A stretch of DNA of 64,000 nt from Dryocola sp. LX212. Lineage in GTDB: Bacteria; Pseudomonadota; Gammaproteobacteria; Enterobacterales; Enterobacteriaceae. This document shows, in pieces, positions 21,272 through 31,376 of the stretch (position 1 is its first letter; every line of letters starts with the position of its first letter). Location: contig CP167917.1 in NCBI GenBank assembly GCA_041504365.1, forward strand, positions 3,596,001-3,660,000. The letters are read 5' to 3'. The translations under genes and the position numbers were made by a program. The notes below the pieces were generated by a model. The model was not told where the DNA came from. It did no database searches and saw only the letters and a program-made list of their open reading frames with translations.

Positions 21272-23503
21272 TCAGCCGTGCAGCCGTTTCGCATCGATGA
21301 TATCCGGCACCTGGTTCAGCTTGCCGAGCACACGGCCCAGCACCTGCAGGTTGTAGATTTCAATGTTCATGTCGATGGTGGCCAGCTGTTGCTTTGTGTC
21401 GCTGCGGCTCGCCACGCCCAGCACGTTCACCTTCTCGTTTGCCAGAATAGTGGTGATATCGCGCAGCAGGCCGCTGCGATCGTTCGCCGTCACCCGCACC
21501 ACCAGCGAATAGCCGCTGGAGTAGCTTTCACCCCAGACGGCGTCCACGATACGTTCTGGGGCGTGGGATTGCAGGTCGGCCAACTGGTCGCAGTCCGCGC
21601 GGTGGATGGAGATGCCTCGTCCCTGAGTGATGAAACCGATAATTTCATCCCCTGGAATCGGCTGGCAGCAGCGCGCAATGTGGTGCATCAGATTGCCCAC
21701 GCCTTCCACCACCACCCGGCCATTATCCTTGCTGCGGGACTGATGCTGGCTGGAGGATTTTTTCTCCAGCTGACGAAGCGCCTGCTCGTCCTGTTCAGCG
21801 GCGGTTGGCTTGTTAAACTGCGCCTGCAGGAAGTTGCTCATCTGGTTGAGGCGAATATCCCCGCCGCCAATCGCCGCCAGCAGCTCTTCAATTTCGTTGA
21901 AGTTGTAGCGCGGCAGCAGATGTTTTTCGGCCTCTTTCAGGCTGATGCCCAGCCGCTCGATCTCATCGTCGAGGATCTGACGGCCCGCCACAATATTTTT
22001 GTCGCGATCCTGCTTGCGGAACCAGTTGTGGATCTTGGCGCGCCCACGGCTGGTGGTGACGTAGCCCAGGTTTGGGTTCAGCCAGTCGCGGCTTGGGTTC
22101 GGCTGCTTCTGGGTGATAATGTCAACCTGATCGCCCATCTGCAGCTGATAGGTGAACGGTACGATGCGCCCGCCAATTTTCGCGCCGATGCAGCGGTGCC
22201 CCACGTCGCTGTGAATGTGGTAAGCAAAGTCTAGCGGCGTGGAACCGGCAGGCAGGTCAACAACGTCGCCTTTTGGCGTAAATACATAAACCCGGTCGTC
22301 GAAGACCTGGCTGCGCACTTCGTCGAGCATTTCGCCGGAGTCCGCCATCTCTTCCTGCCACGCAATCAGCTTACGCAGCCAGGCGATACGGTCTTCGTGC
22401 CCGGAACTGCCGCTGCGCGCGTTACCCTCTTTGTATTTCCAGTGTGCGGCAACGCCCAGCTCCGACTCTTCGTGCATCTGTTTGGTCCGGATCTGGATTT
22501 CGATGGTTTTGCCGTTCGGCCCCAGCACAACCGTATGGATAGACTGATAGCCGTTTGGCTTCGGGTTGGCAACATAGTCGTCGAACTCGTCCGGCAGGTG
22601 GCGGAAATGCGTGTGGACGATGCCCAGCGCGGCATAACAGTCTTGCAAACGTTCGGCCACCACGCGCACAGCCCGTACGTCGAACAGCTCATCAAACGCC
22701 AGCGCTTTCTTCTGCATTTTGCGCCAGATGCTGTAGATGTGTTTAGGGCGGCCATACACTTCGGCCTTCACGCCCTCCTCTTTCATCGACTTGCGCAGCA
22801 GCCCGACGAACTCATCTATGTAGTGTTCGCGGTCGATACGGCGCTCGTGCAGCAGTTTTGCGATGCGCTTATATTCCGCCGGATGCAGGTAACGGAAGCA
22901 GTAATCTTCCAGCTCCCACTTCAGCTGGCCGATGCCGAGGCGGTTGGCAAGCGGCGCATAGATATTGGTACATTCTTTCGCCGCCAGCACGCGCTCGTCT
23001 TCCGGCGCGTCTTTCACTTCCCGCAGGTGGGCGATACGTTCGGCGAGCTTGATGACCACGCAGCGGAAGTCATCCACCATCGCCAGCAACATGCGGCGGA
23101 CGTTATCAACCTGTTCTGCGGAGACGGAATCGGTATGGGCGGCTTTCAGCTGGCGAATGGCGGCCATGTCGCGCACGCCGTGTATTAGCGTCACTACCTG
23201 ACTATCAATACTTTCCCTCATCACCTCTTCGGTGACCACGCCAGCGTCCGCCAGCGGGAACAGCAGCGCCGCCCGCAGACTATCGTTGTCCATGCTGAGC
23301 ATAGAGAGGATTTCCACCATCTCAACGCCGCGCCACAGCAGCAGCTCCGCGTTCGGATGGCCTTTCGTCTGCTGCTCGCAGTAACGCCAGGTTTCGGCTA
23401 AGCGCTCACACGACTGCTGGTTAGTGATCCCGAGACTCGCAATCCATTTATCGGGCGCAAATTCGCCAGCTTTGTTGATATGTGCACTTCTTACCGCAAC
23501 CAT
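21272..23503 (-). CDS. relA: GTP pyrophosphokinase RelA
   Basis: Ribosome-associated (p)ppGpp synthetase of the stringent response. 743 residues against 744 in E. coli. The N-terminal hydrolase-like domain reads FPLADAG where SpoT has its HD catalytic motif, which identifies RelA. The synthetase domain has YGRPKHIYSIWRKM and YQSIHT; then TGS (VFTPKGDVVDLPAG), a Cys/His-rich stretch (HHIARCCQPIPGDE) and a C-terminal ACT domain. The start MVAVRSAHINKAGEF matches E. coli; the frame could open 8 codons earlier. rlmD lies 48 bases upstream on the same strand. Confidence 0.98.
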   Translation of the reverse strand: MVAVRSAHINKAGEFAPDKWIASLGITNQQSCERLAETWRYCEQQTKGHPNAELLLWRGVEMVEILSMLSMDNDSLRAALLFPLADAGVVTEEVMRESIDSQVVTLIHGVRDMAAIRQLKAAHTDSVSAEQVDNVRRMLLAMVDDFRCVVIKLAERIAHLREVKDAPEDERVLAAKECTNIYAPLANRLGIGQLKWELEDYCFRYLHPAEYKRIAKLLHERRIDREHYIDEFVGLLRKSMKEEGVKAEVYGRPKHIYSIWRKMQKKALAFDELFDVRAVRVVAERLQDCYAALGIVHTHFRHLPDEFDDYVANPKPNGYQSIHTVVLGPNGKTIEIQIRTKQMHEESELGVAAHWKYKEGNARSGSSGHEDRIAWLRKLIAWQEEMADSGEMLDEVRSQVFDDRVYVFTPKGDVVDLPAGSTPLDFAYHIHSDVGHRCIGAKIGGRIVPFTYQLQMGDQVDIITQKQPNPSRDWLNPNLGYVTTSRGRAKIHNWFRKQDRDKNIVAGRQILDDEIERLGISLKEAEKHLLPRYNFNEIEELLAAIGGGDIRLNQMSNFLQAQFNKPTAAEQDEQALRQLEKKSSSQHQSRSKDNGRVVVEGVGNLMHHIARCCQPIPGDEIIGFITQGRGISIHRADCDQLADLQSHAPERIVDAVWGESYSSGYSLVVRVTANDRSGLLRDITTILANEKVNVLGVASRSDTKQQLATIDMNIEIYNLQVLGRVLGKLNQVPDIIDAKRLHG

Positions 23504-23551
23504 TGTCCTCTCCTGTCGGTTTCTCAATCAGACCCAGGCCTGATTAACCGC

Positions 23552-24865
23552 TTAAATACGCTCAAAGAGCGCCATTGACTCCAGGTGCCCAGTGTGGGGA
23601 AACATGTCGAGCATTGCCAGCCGCTGAATCTGATAGCCCGCAGCCAGCAGCGCTTCGCTATCGCGGGCGAGCGTAGTGGGGCTACACGAGACGTAAACGA
23701 CCCGTTTGGGAGCAAGGCTAATCACATGCTGCATCACGCCTGGCGCACCGGCTCGGGCAGGGTCGAGTAAGATTTTATCGAATCCCTGCGCCGCCCAGGC
23801 ATGACGAGTCACATCCTCCTCCAGATTTTCATGAAAGAATGTGACATTTTTCAGCGAATTATTTTGGGCATTATATTCGCCTTTCGCCACCAGCGCAGCA
23901 ACGCCTTCCACCCCCACCACGCTCGCCGCTCGTTTCGCCAGCGGCAGGGTAAAATTGCCCATGCCGCAGAACAGATCCAGCACCCGATCCTTTGGCTGTA
24001 CGTCCAGCCAGTCGATAGCGCGAGCGACCATCTGCTGATTCACCCCGTCGTTCACCTGGATAAAGTCACGCGGGCTGAAACTTAATCGTAGACCGTCCGA
24101 ATCATACCAGGGCGCATCGTTGCCGTTCGCCTCAAGCGTTTCACCGTCGGGTGCTAAAAATAGCGCAAGCCCGACAGAATGCGAGAATTGTTCCAGTTTT
24201 TGTCGATCGGCAGGCTCCAACGGCGAAAGATGCCGCAGAACCATCAGCGGCCCGCTGCCCGCCAGCACCAGCTCTACGTGCCCTAACTTGCGCACGGCCT
24301 TCAGTTCCGACAGGCATTTACGCAGCGGGTTAATCAGTGCTTCGAGCTGGGGCACCAGAACGGGGCACCGTTTGATCTCCACCAGCTCTTTGTCGCTGGC
24401 CTTACGAAAGCCCATCTGCAACGTATGCGTTTTAAGATTGAAGTTGAGGCTCAGGCGCGCACGACGGCGGTAGCCCCACGGCTCACCTGAAATAATCTCA
24501 TTCACCTCACGAGGGGCATCACGGGTGCCCATCATGCGGGCCAGCGCGCGGGATTTCGCCTGCTGCTGAAGGGGGACGTTTGCGTGCTGCTGCTGACAGC
24601 CGCCACAAACGCCAAAGTGCGGGCAACGTGGCACAACCCGCTCGGGGCTGTCGGTTAAGCGCCGTTTGACCACAGCCTGGGAAAAATTACGTTTATCCTC
24701 AGTGATCGTGACCTCGGCCTGCTCACCCGGCAGTGCACCCGCGATAAACAGCGTTTTTCCGTTGTGACGCGCAACGCCCTGCCCGAAGGGGTCAAGGTCA
24801 TTAACCGTCACAGTTATGATCTGACGTGTCGTAACACGTCGCTTTGCAGAGTAGAATTGCGCCAT
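23552..24865 (-). CDS. rlmD: 23S rRNA (uracil(1939)-C5)-methyltransferase
   Basis: Methylates U1939 of 23S rRNA with SAM. 437 residues, slightly longer than E. coli RlmD (433). Domains: N-terminal TRAM/OB fold; a [4Fe-4S] cluster site in [14 protein letters not shown]; the SAM motif [16 protein letters not shown]; and the catalytic [12 protein letters not shown], where the Cys is the nucleophile (the usual N after it is S here). The start [16 protein letters not shown] was chosen from similarity to E. coli; a frame 28 codons longer exists but reads into the barA promoter. Confidence 0.96.
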   Translation of the reverse strand: MAQFYSAKRRVTTRQIITVTVNDLDPFGQGVARHNGKTLFIAGALPGEQAEVTITEDKRNFSQAVVKRRLTDSPERVVPRCPHFGVCGGCQQQHANVPLQQQAKSRALARMMGTRDAPREVNEIISGEPWGYRRRARLSLNFNLKTHTLQMGFRKASDKELVEIKRCPVLVPQLEALINPLRKCLSELKAVRKLGHVELVLAGSGPLMVLRHLSPLEPADRQKLEQFSHSVGLALFLAPDGETLEANGNDAPWYDSDGLRLSFSPRDFIQVNDGVNQQMVARAIDWLDVQPKDRVLDLFCGMGNFTLPLAKRAASVVGVEGVAALVAKGEYNAQNNSLKNVTFFHENLEEDVTRHAWAAQGFDKILLDPARAGAPGVMQHVISLAPKRVVYVSCSPTTLARDSEALLAAGYQIQRLAMLDMFPHTGHLESMALFERI

Positions 24866-24924
24866 ATGTCGAGATGAACTCTTAAATTTTAACCGTTGCC
24901 TCAATTGTCCCATATCGGAACCCC
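24866..24924. promoter_or_regulatory. rlmD / barA divergent gap
   Basis: Only 59 bases separate the two divergent start codons, so any rlmD and barA promoters must overlap each other or the neighbouring coding ends. No clear box pair was found. Confidence 0.3.
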
Positions 24925-27696
24925 ATGACCAACTACAGCCTGCGGGCACGCATGATGATCCTGATTCTGGCTCCGACGCTGATGATCGGTCTGCTGCTCA
25001 GTACCTTCTTTGTCGTCCACCGCTACAACGACTTACAGCGCCAGCTGGAAGATGCCGGCACCAGCATTATTGAACCGCTTGCCGTGTCGAGCGAGTACGG
25101 GATGAACTTCCACAGTCGTGAGTCTATCCACCAATTGGTTAGCGTGCTGCACCGTCGTCACTCTGATATCGTCCGCGCCATCTCGGTATTCGATGAGAAC
25201 AACAAGCTTTTTGTCACCTCAAATTTCCAACTTAGCCCATCCGTTCTGCAGCTTCCCGCCGGAGTAAAAATCCCCCTGAGCCTGAGCGTCACGCGCAGAG
25301 GCGATGTGATAATCCTGCGTACGCCAATCATTTCCGAAAGCTACTCGCCGGATGAGTCCGCAGTGGTGGATGCCAAGCAGGACGGCAACACCCTCGGCTA
25401 CGTCGCAATGGAGCTGGATCTGAAGTCGGTTCGCCTGCAGCAGTATCGGGAAATTTTCATCTCCATCATGATGATGCTGTTCTGCGTGGGGATTGCGATG
25501 CTATTCGCCTATCGCCTGATGCGCGATGTAACCAGCCCAATTCGCAACATGGTCAACACGGTTGACCGTATCCGCCGGGGGCAATTAGACAGCCGCGTTG
25601 AGGGCTTTATGCTCGGCGAACTGGACATGCTCAAGAACGGAATTAACTCGATGGCGATGTCCCTGACCGCCTATCACGAGGAGATGCAACACAATATTGA
25701 CCAGGCCACATCGGACTTGCGTGAGACCCTTGAGCAGATGGAAATTCAGAACGTTGAGCTGGATCTGGCCAAAAAGCGCGCTCAGGAAGCAGCCCGCATC
25801 AAGTCAGAATTCCTCGCCAATATGTCTCATGAGCTGCGTACGCCGCTCAACGGCGTGATTGGCTTTACCCGACTGACACTAAAAACGGATCTTAACGCCA
25901 CCCAGCGCGATCATCTGCACACCATTGAACGCTCGGCGAACAACCTGCTGACCATCATCAACGACGTTTTAGACTTCTCCAAACTCGAGGCCGGGAAATT
26001 GATTCTGGAAAGCATCCCGTTCCCGCTGCGTAATACCCTGGATGACGTCGTCACCCTGCTCGCCCATGCCGCCCACGACAAAGGTCTGGAACTGACGCTC
26101 AATATTAAAAATGATGTGCCGGACAACGTTATTGGCGATCCGCTACGTTTGCAGCAGGTCATCACCAATCTGGTCGGCAATGCGATTAAATTTACCGAAA
26201 GCGGCAACATCGACCTGCTGGTTGAGAAGCGTTCGCTGGGCAATAACAAAGTCCAGATAGAGATGCAGATCCACGATACCGGCATCGGCATTCCCGAACG
26301 CGAGCAGTCGCGGCTGTTCCAGGCCTTCCGCCAGGCTGACGCCAGCATCTCCCGCCGTCACGGCGGCACCGGGCTGGGGCTGGTCATCACCCAGAAGCTG
26401 GTTAACGAGATGGGCGGGGACATTTCATTTCACAGCCAGCCAAACCGCGGCTCGACCTTCTGGTTCCATATCAATCTGGATTTGAACCCTAACGCGGTGC
26501 TCGACGGCCACTCGACCGAAAACCTGACCGGGAAGCGCATTGCCTATGTTGAACAGAACGCTGCAGCGGCGCAAAGTACGCTGAATCTGCTTTCCAGCAC
26601 GCCGCTAACGGTGGTCTACAGCCCGTCGTTCACCACGCTGCCGGATGAGCATTATGACATCCTGCTGATCGGCATCCCGATTACCTATAACGACTCGCTG
26701 AGCATGGAAAATCCGAAGCTGGTGAAGGCCACGGCCCTGACGGACTGCCTGATTCTGGCGCTCCCCTGCCATGCGCAGGTCAACGCAGAGGAGCTGAAGA
26801 GCAAAGGCGTGGCGGGCTGTCTGCTCAAACCTATTACCTCCACCCGACTGCTGCCGATACTGGCAGATCGCTCCTTCAGCAAAACGCCAGCGCCGGTGGA
26901 CGGCAGCGAATCGGGCAAGCTGCCAATGACCGTCATGGCGGTAGACGATAACCCGGCAAACCTGAAGCTGATTGGTGCGCTGCTTGAGGACCAGGTGCAG
27001 AACGTCGTGCTATGCGACAGCGGCATGCAGGCCATTGAGCGCGCCAGGCAGATGCAGATAGACATCATCCTGATGGATATCCAGATGCCGGAGATGGACG
27101 GCATACGCGCCTGCGAGCTGATCCGCCAGATGCCGCATCACCAGCAGACGCCGGTGATTGCCGTCACGGCCCATGCTATGGCCGGTCAGAAAGAAAAACT
27201 GCTGAGCGCCGGCATGAACGATTACCTCGCCAAACCCATTGAGGAACAGAAGCTGGTCAATCTTCTCGCCCGCTACCAGCCCGGCACTATTGTGGCCTCT
27301 CACCCGGCAATGATCCCGGATATTTCGCCGCAGAGCCTGCAGGCCAGCCAGACGCTGGACTGGTCGCGGGCTTTACAGCAGGCGGCCAATAAACCCGATC
27401 TCGCACGAGACATGCTGCAAATGCTGCTCGCCTTCCTGCCTGAAGTGTGCAACACCGTTGAGGAACAGCTGGTTGGGGAGGATCCTGAAGGGCTGGTCGA
27501 TATTATTCACAAGCTGCACGGGAGCTGCGGCTATAGCGGCGTACCGAAACTAAAAAATATTTGTATGAGGCTGGAGCATGAGATGCGCAGCGGCGTGGCC
27601 CCGCAGGAGCTGGAGCCGGAGCTGCTTGAGCTGCTGGATGAGATGGATAACGTCTCTAAAGAAGCCCAGAAAATGCTGGCTAACTTCGAGACATAG
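24925..27696 (+). CDS. barA: Hybrid sensor histidine kinase BarA
   Basis: Inner-membrane tripartite sensor that phosphorylates the response regulator UvrY, which turns on the csrB and csrC RNAs. 923 residues (E. coli 918). Order: transmembrane helix about 11-32, periplasmic sensor, second helix about 178-198, HAMP to about 252, coiled coil, HisKA with phosphoacceptor His302 in [12 protein letters not shown], HATPase with [20 protein letters not shown] and GTGLGL, a degenerate receiver-like region, a receiver with Asp718 in [11 protein letters not shown], and a C-terminal HPt with His862 in [11 protein letters not shown]. All phosphorelay residues are present, so it should be active. csrB lies about 9 kb downstream. 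Confidence 0.98.
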   Translation: MTNYSLRARMMILILAPTLMIGLLLSTFFVVHRYNDLQRQLEDAGTSIIEPLAVSSEYGMNFHSRESIHQLVSVLHRRHSDIVRAISVFDENNKLFVTSNFQLSPSVLQLPAGVKIPLSLSVTRRGDVIILRTPIISESYSPDESAVVDAKQDGNTLGYVAMELDLKSVRLQQYREIFISIMMMLFCVGIAMLFAYRLMRDVTSPIRNMVNTVDRIRRGQLDSRVEGFMLGELDMLKNGINSMAMSLTAYHEEMQHNIDQATSDLRETLEQMEIQNVELDLAKKRAQEAARIKSEFLANMSHELRTPLNGVIGFTRLTLKTDLNATQRDHLHTIERSANNLLTIINDVLDFSKLEAGKLILESIPFPLRNTLDDVVTLLAHAAHDKGLELTLNIKNDVPDNVIGDPLRLQQVITNLVGNAIKFTESGNIDLLVEKRSLGNNKVQIEMQIHDTGIGIPEREQSRLFQAFRQADASISRRHGGTGLGLVITQKLVNEMGGDISFHSQPNRGSTFWFHINLDLNPNAVLDGHSTENLTGKRIAYVEQNAAAAQSTLNLLSSTPLTVVYSPSFTTLPDEHYDILLIGIPITYNDSLSMENPKLVKATALTDCLILALPCHAQVNAEELKSKGVAGCLLKPITSTRLLPILADRSFSKTPAPVDGSESGKLPMTVMAVDDNPANLKLIGALLEDQVQNVVLCDSGMQAIERARQMQIDIILMDIQMPEMDGIRACELIRQMPHHQQTPVIAVTAHAMAGQKEKLLSAGMNDYLAKPIEEQKLVNLLARYQPGTIVASHPAMIPDISPQSLQASQTLDWSRALQQAANKPDLARDMLQMLLAFLPEVCNTVEEQLVGEDPEGLVDIIHKLHGSCGYSGVPKLKNICMRLEHEMRSGVAPQELEPELLELLDEMDNVSKEAQKMLANFET

Positions 27697-28252
27697 CGCG
27701 CCACATCGCCTCAAAGCCAGAGGTTTTATACTGCTGGGCTTTTTCCGGCTCCCGGGAGGCGAATTCGGTGGTGGTTTCCGCGAGCGAGAAAAAAATAGCG
27801 TCCGCAAAGGCCGACTGTCCGCAGGATAAGAGTTCATTAGTAATGCAGTCTTCTGCAAGCTTACGCAGTTCAGGATGAACACGCGCTACGCTGTCTTTGG
27901 TTTCCTGGGTGATCTTATCCGACACCGCCAGCTGACGCATGGCCTTGCTGGCCTGAGGATGAACAAGCCCCCAGTCGATGAAGCTGCTCCACACCATACG
28001 CGCCCGCTCTTTTACCGAGGCGTCGGCCTGAAAATTCTGCATCATCGTTCCCCCGAGGCTCGTTTTCAGGTACAGATACAGCCCGTTCAGCAGCTCATCT
28101 TTCGTGGCAAAGTAACGAAACAGCGTCCCTTCGGCGACACCGGCATTTTTGGCAATCAAAGACGTCGCCGCCCCTAAGCCGAATTCAGCCACGGCTAACT
28201 TTGCGGCCTCAAGCAGCGCTATTCGTTTGCATTCACTCTTTGGACGAGCCAC
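27680..28252 (-). CDS. TetR-family repressor, RamR-like
   Basis: 190-residue TetR regulator beginning [10 protein letters not shown], with a helix-turn-helix around [19 protein letters not shown]. It resembles Salmonella RamR, the multidrug-sensing repressor of ramA, along its whole length (from memory, about 45 percent identity). Positions that bind drugs and bile acids in RamR have counterparts here: Tyr59, Lys63, Trp88, Asp151 and Phe154. It is divergent from a RamA-like AraC gene 192 bases away, whose promoter carries a RamR-type operator. Its 3' end overlaps the 3' end of barA by 17 bases in a convergent arrangement. It could be a true RamR or a paralogue; a RamR ortholog elsewhere in the genome cannot be excluded. 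Confidence 0.85.
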   Translation of the reverse strand: MARPKSECKRIALLEAAKLAVAEFGLGAATSLIAKNAGVAEGTLFRYFATKDELLNGLYLYLKTSLGGTMMQNFQADASVKERARMVWSSFIDWGLVHPQASKAMRQLAVSDKITQETKDSVARVHPELRKLAEDCITNELLSCGQSAFADAIFFSLAETTTEFASREPEKAQQYKTSGFEAMWRAMSRS

Positions 28253-28371
28253 ATTTCCTCACAGATATTGCGAATTTACTCAAAATTAAACCATGTTCCC
28301 TGACGCCGGAGCAACTATGTTAAAACGTCCGCGCTTAAGCAACGATTAACATTTCGCTGACAAAAATGTCA

Positions 28372-28399
28372 TTGACGGTGAACAACCACCTCCTATAAT
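28372..28399 (+). promoter_or_regulatory. Promoter of the ramA-like gene
   Basis: A -35 TTGACG (28372-28377), 16-base spacer and a perfect -10 TATAAT (28394-28399): a strong sigma-70 promoter that would need repression, consistent with the operator overlapping its -10. Confidence 0.8.
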
Positions 28400-28416
28400 G
28401 AGTGCTCACTCACTCA
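28399..28416. promoter_or_regulatory. RamR-type operator
   Basis: TGAGTG, six bases, CACTCA: exactly the inverted-repeat form known for Salmonella RamR (TGAGTG-N6-CACTCA). It begins on the last base of the -10 box and covers the predicted transcription start, so a bound repressor would block initiation. Confidence 0.82.
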
Positions 28417-28444
28417 ATGACAAGCGCATTAACCCGGAGGAAGT

Positions 28445-28786
28445 ATGTCTATGCCCGCAAACTTCATGGAATCCCTGATTGAGTGGATTGAAGAAAATAT
28501 GGATAAACCGCTGAGGATCGAGGACGTTGCGAAGCACTCCGGTTATTCGAAGTGGTATTTACAAAGGATGTTTACCAGCACCACGGGAAAAAGCATGGGC
28601 ACCTGGATCCGCGACCGCAAGCTGATGCTGGCGGCGACCGATTTGCTGAATACCAACGACCGTATCGTCGACATCTCTGAGCGTTACGGCTTTGATTCCC
28701 AGCAGTCGTTCACGCGGATTTTCGGCAAAAAATATACAACTTCCCCTTCCGCCTATCGGAAAATGCACGAGCAAAAGGTTGCCTGA
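28445..28786 (+). CDS. AraC-family activator, RamA/MarA-like
   Basis: 113-residue, DNA-binding-domain-only activator of the MarA/SoxS/Rob/RamA group, the same length as Salmonella RamA. Two helix-turn-helix units are visible: RIEDVAKHSGYSKWYLQRMF and the second ending in RYGFDSQQSFTRIF. Sequence is about half identical to RamA by eye and less so to MarA and SoxS. Known members raise AcrAB-TolC efflux and lower porin; that role is inferred here. It has a strong GGAGGAA ribosome site. The neighbouring divergent TetR gene and operator suggest ramR/ramA-like control. Confidence 0.85.
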   Translation: MSMPANFMESLIEWIEENMDKPLRIEDVAKHSGYSKWYLQRMFTSTTGKSMGTWIRDRKLMLAATDLLNTNDRIVDISERYGFDSQQSFTRIFGKKYTTSPSAYRKMHEQKVA

Positions 28787-28809
28787 TTTTTTATAGGACG
28801 AGTATAGCG

Positions 28810-29949
28810 TTACAAAGCACGCCCTATCGCGATCGTCGCGGCGATATTCCTTGCCGCGATGCGCAGGTTAGCCCCGGCGTTGTCCAGCGCCTCTTCCAGC
28901 GTACAGATGGTGTAAAGCACGCTGAATACCGCGTCCAGGCCATGCTCGTGCACCACGCCTGAGTCCGCCGTCAGGCTGCCGCCAATGCCAATAACCGGCT
29001 TCCCGTAGCGTTTAGCCACTCGGGCAACGCCCACCGGCACCTTACCGTGAATGCTCTGGCTGTCGATTCGTCCTTCCCCGGTGATAACCAGATCCGCATC
29101 GCGCACCAGCGCATCCAGATCCAGCGCCTCGGTAACTATTTCTATCCCCTGACGCAACTCCGCGCCGCAGAAAGCATAAAGCGCAGCGCCCATGCCGCCC
29201 GCCGCGCCGCCACCGTCCAGCGTCAGCACGTCCTTATCCAGATCGCGGGCAATAATTCTGGCATAGTGCGCGAGAGATTTATCCAGCCGCTTTACCATTT
29301 CCGGCGTTGCGCCTTTTTGTGGGCCAAAGACAGTGGAAGCCCCGTCCTCGCCGGTTAAAGGATTGGTGACATCGCAGGCGACCTCTATACGACACGCCTG
29401 TAGGCGCTTATCCAGCCCACCGATGTCGATGCTTGCCAGCTTATCAAGCTCGCCGCCGCCGTAGCCCAGCGACTGCCCCTGCTTATCCAGCAGTTTAGCG
29501 CCCAGCGCCTGCACCATACCGATGCCGCCGTCATTGGTGGCGCTGCCGCCAATGCCAATAATGATGTGCTTCACGCCGCCGTCCAGCGCGTGGCGAATCA
29601 GCTCGCCGGTGCCCCATGAGGTGGTCAGCAGCGGGTTACGCTGCGAGGCGGGGACCTGCTCCAGGCCGCTTGCCGCCGCCATTTCGATAAACGCACTTTT
29701 CCCGTCCCCGGACAGCCCATAAAACGCGTCAACGGGTCTTCCCAGCGGGCCGGTTACCTCAACTTCGACGATACTCCCTTCGGTTGCGGCAACCATCGCC
29801 TCTACCGTCCCTTCCCCGCCATCAGCAACGGGCAGTTTCACGTAGCTGGCATCCGGGAAAATCTCCCGAAAACCGGCCTCAATTTGTGTCGCCACCTCCA
29901 GAGCGCTGAGGCTCTCTTTGTAAGAATCTGGTGCGATTACAATCTTCAT
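28810..29949 (-). CDS. garK: Glycerate 2-kinase
   Basis: Phosphorylates D-glycerate to 2-phosphoglycerate, the last step that brings glucarate/galactarate carbon into glycolysis. The 379-residue product is close to E. coli GarK (381) with MKIVIAPDSYKESLSA at the start, GIGGSATNDGG and GEGRIDSQS. GlxK, the allantoin-pathway paralogue, is similar, so the name garK follows from the position after gudD. The frame opens 25 codons earlier, but this start matches the family. It lies 59 bases after gudD; in E. coli garK belongs to a separate gar operon. Confidence 0.9.
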   Translation of the reverse strand: MKIVIAPDSYKESLSALEVATQIEAGFREIFPDASYVKLPVADGGEGTVEAMVAATEGSIVEVEVTGPLGRPVDAFYGLSGDGKSAFIEMAAASGLEQVPASQRNPLLTTSWGTGELIRHALDGGVKHIIIGIGGSATNDGGIGMVQALGAKLLDKQGQSLGYGGGELDKLASIDIGGLDKRLQACRIEVACDVTNPLTGEDGASTVFGPQKGATPEMVKRLDKSLAHYARIIARDLDKDVLTLDGGGAAGGMGAALYAFCGAELRQGIEIVTEALDLDALVRDADLVITGEGRIDSQSIHGKVPVGVARVAKRYGKPVIGIGGSLTADSGVVHEHGLDAVFSVLYTICTLEEALDNAGANLRIAARNIAATIAIGRAL

Positions 29950-30008
29950 ATGCCGTCCGTCGCGATGTGGGGATGGGGTGTCCGGCGCCTGACGGCACCG
30001 GATCCGTT

Positions 30009-31349
30009 TTAACGCACCATGCAAGGGCGTTTGTTATCAAACTTCCACTCAGGGATAAGGTACTGCATCGCCATCGCATCATCACGTGCGCCAAGCCCGT
30101 GCTTCTGATAAAGCTCGTGGGCCTTCATCACCTGATCCATGTCCAGCTCGACGCCGAGGCCCGGCTTCGTTGGCACCTGCACCATACCGCCTTTGATTTC
30201 GAACGGCTGTTTGGTCAGGCGCTGGTTGCCTTCCTGCCAAATCCAGTGAGTGTCGATGGCGGTGATTTTACCCGGAGCCGCCGCCGCGACGTGGGTGAAC
30301 ATCGCCAGCGAGATATCAAAGTGGTTGTTAGAGTGTGAACCCCAGGTGAGGCCAAAATCATGGCACATCTGCGCCACGCGTACCGAGCCCTGCATCGTCC
30401 AGAAGTGCGGATCGGCAAGCGGGATGTCAACGGACTGCAGGGAGAGCGTGTGCCCCATCTGACGCCAGTCGGTGGCGATCATATTGGTGGCCGTTGGCAG
30501 GCCGGTCGCGCGACGGAATTCCGCCATCACTTCTCGGCCGGAGTAGCCCTGCTCTGCGCCACAGGGATCCTCAGCATAGGCCAGCACGCCGCGCAGCTGT
30601 TTGCCAAGCCCGATGGCTTCGTCGAGCGACCAGGCACCGTTTGGATCCAGCGTCACGCGAGCCTGCGGGAAACGTTTTGCCAGCGCGGTAACCGCTTCGG
30701 CTTCTTCGCTGCCGGCCAGTACACCGCCCTTTAGTTTGAAATCGTTAAAGCCATATTTTTCATAGGCTGCTTCCGCCAGGCGCACCACGCTGTCCGGCGT
30801 CATCGCCTCTTCGTGGCGAATGCGGTACCAGTCGCATTTCTCATCCGGCTGACTCTGATAGGCCAGAGGCGTGGCTTTACGGTTGCCGACAAAGAACAGA
30901 TAGCCCAGCATTTCCACTTCGCTGCGCTGCTGACCATCGCCCAGCAGGCTGGCCACGTTTACCCCGAGGTGCTGCCCGAGCAGATCGAGCATGGCGGCTT
31001 CAATGCCGGTAACAACGTGAATAGTGGTACGCAGGTCAAACGTCTGTAAGCCACGGCCACCGGCATCACGGTCAGCAAACTGCTGACGTACGGCATTAAG
31101 AATGTTTTTGTATTCGCCCAGCGTTTTGCCAACCACCAGCGCAGCGGCATCTTCCAGCGTCTTACGAATTTTTTCGCCGCCGGGAATTTCGCCCACGCCG
31201 GTATGCCCGGAATTATCTTTGATAATAACGATATTGCGGGTGAAGAACGGCGCATGCGCGCCGCTCAGGTTCATCAGCATGCTGTCGTGACCGGCAACGG
31301 GAATGACCTGCATGGCGGTGACGACGGGAGTAGAAGTTGAAGTGATCAT
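30009..31349 (-). CDS. gudD: D-glucarate dehydratase
   Basis: Enolase-superfamily enzyme that dehydrates D-glucarate to 5-keto-4-deoxy-D-glucarate. 446 residues as in E. coli and very similar throughout. Catalytic elements of the family are visible: KLKGGVL (base Lys), TLDPNGAW (metal Asp, Asn), [14 protein letters not shown] (metal Glu), ATNMIATDW (metal Asn) and the SHSNNHFD histidine. Third gene of the gudPXD operon. Confidence 0.97.
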   Translation of the reverse strand: MITSTSTPVVTAMQVIPVAGHDSMLMNLSGAHAPFFTRNIVIIKDNSGHTGVGEIPGGEKIRKTLEDAAALVVGKTLGEYKNILNAVRQQFADRDAGGRGLQTFDLRTTIHVVTGIEAAMLDLLGQHLGVNVASLLGDGQQRSEVEMLGYLFFVGNRKATPLAYQSQPDEKCDWYRIRHEEAMTPDSVVRLAEAAYEKYGFNDFKLKGGVLAGSEEAEAVTALAKRFPQARVTLDPNGAWSLDEAIGLGKQLRGVLAYAEDPCGAEQGYSGREVMAEFRRATGLPTATNMIATDWRQMGHTLSLQSVDIPLADPHFWTMQGSVRVAQMCHDFGLTWGSHSNNHFDISLAMFTHVAAAAPGKITAIDTHWIWQEGNQRLTKQPFEIKGGMVQVPTKPGLGVELDMDQVMKAHELYQKHGLGARDDAMAMQYLIPEWKFDNKRPCMVR

Positions 31350-31376
31350 CTTTAATTCCTTTTTAATCGAAATGTT

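Noticed and set aside
28253-28371. A marbox for self-activation of the ramA-like gene
   Set aside because: The best candidate near GAGCAACTATGTTAAAAC misses several consensus positions, so it is not reported as a site.
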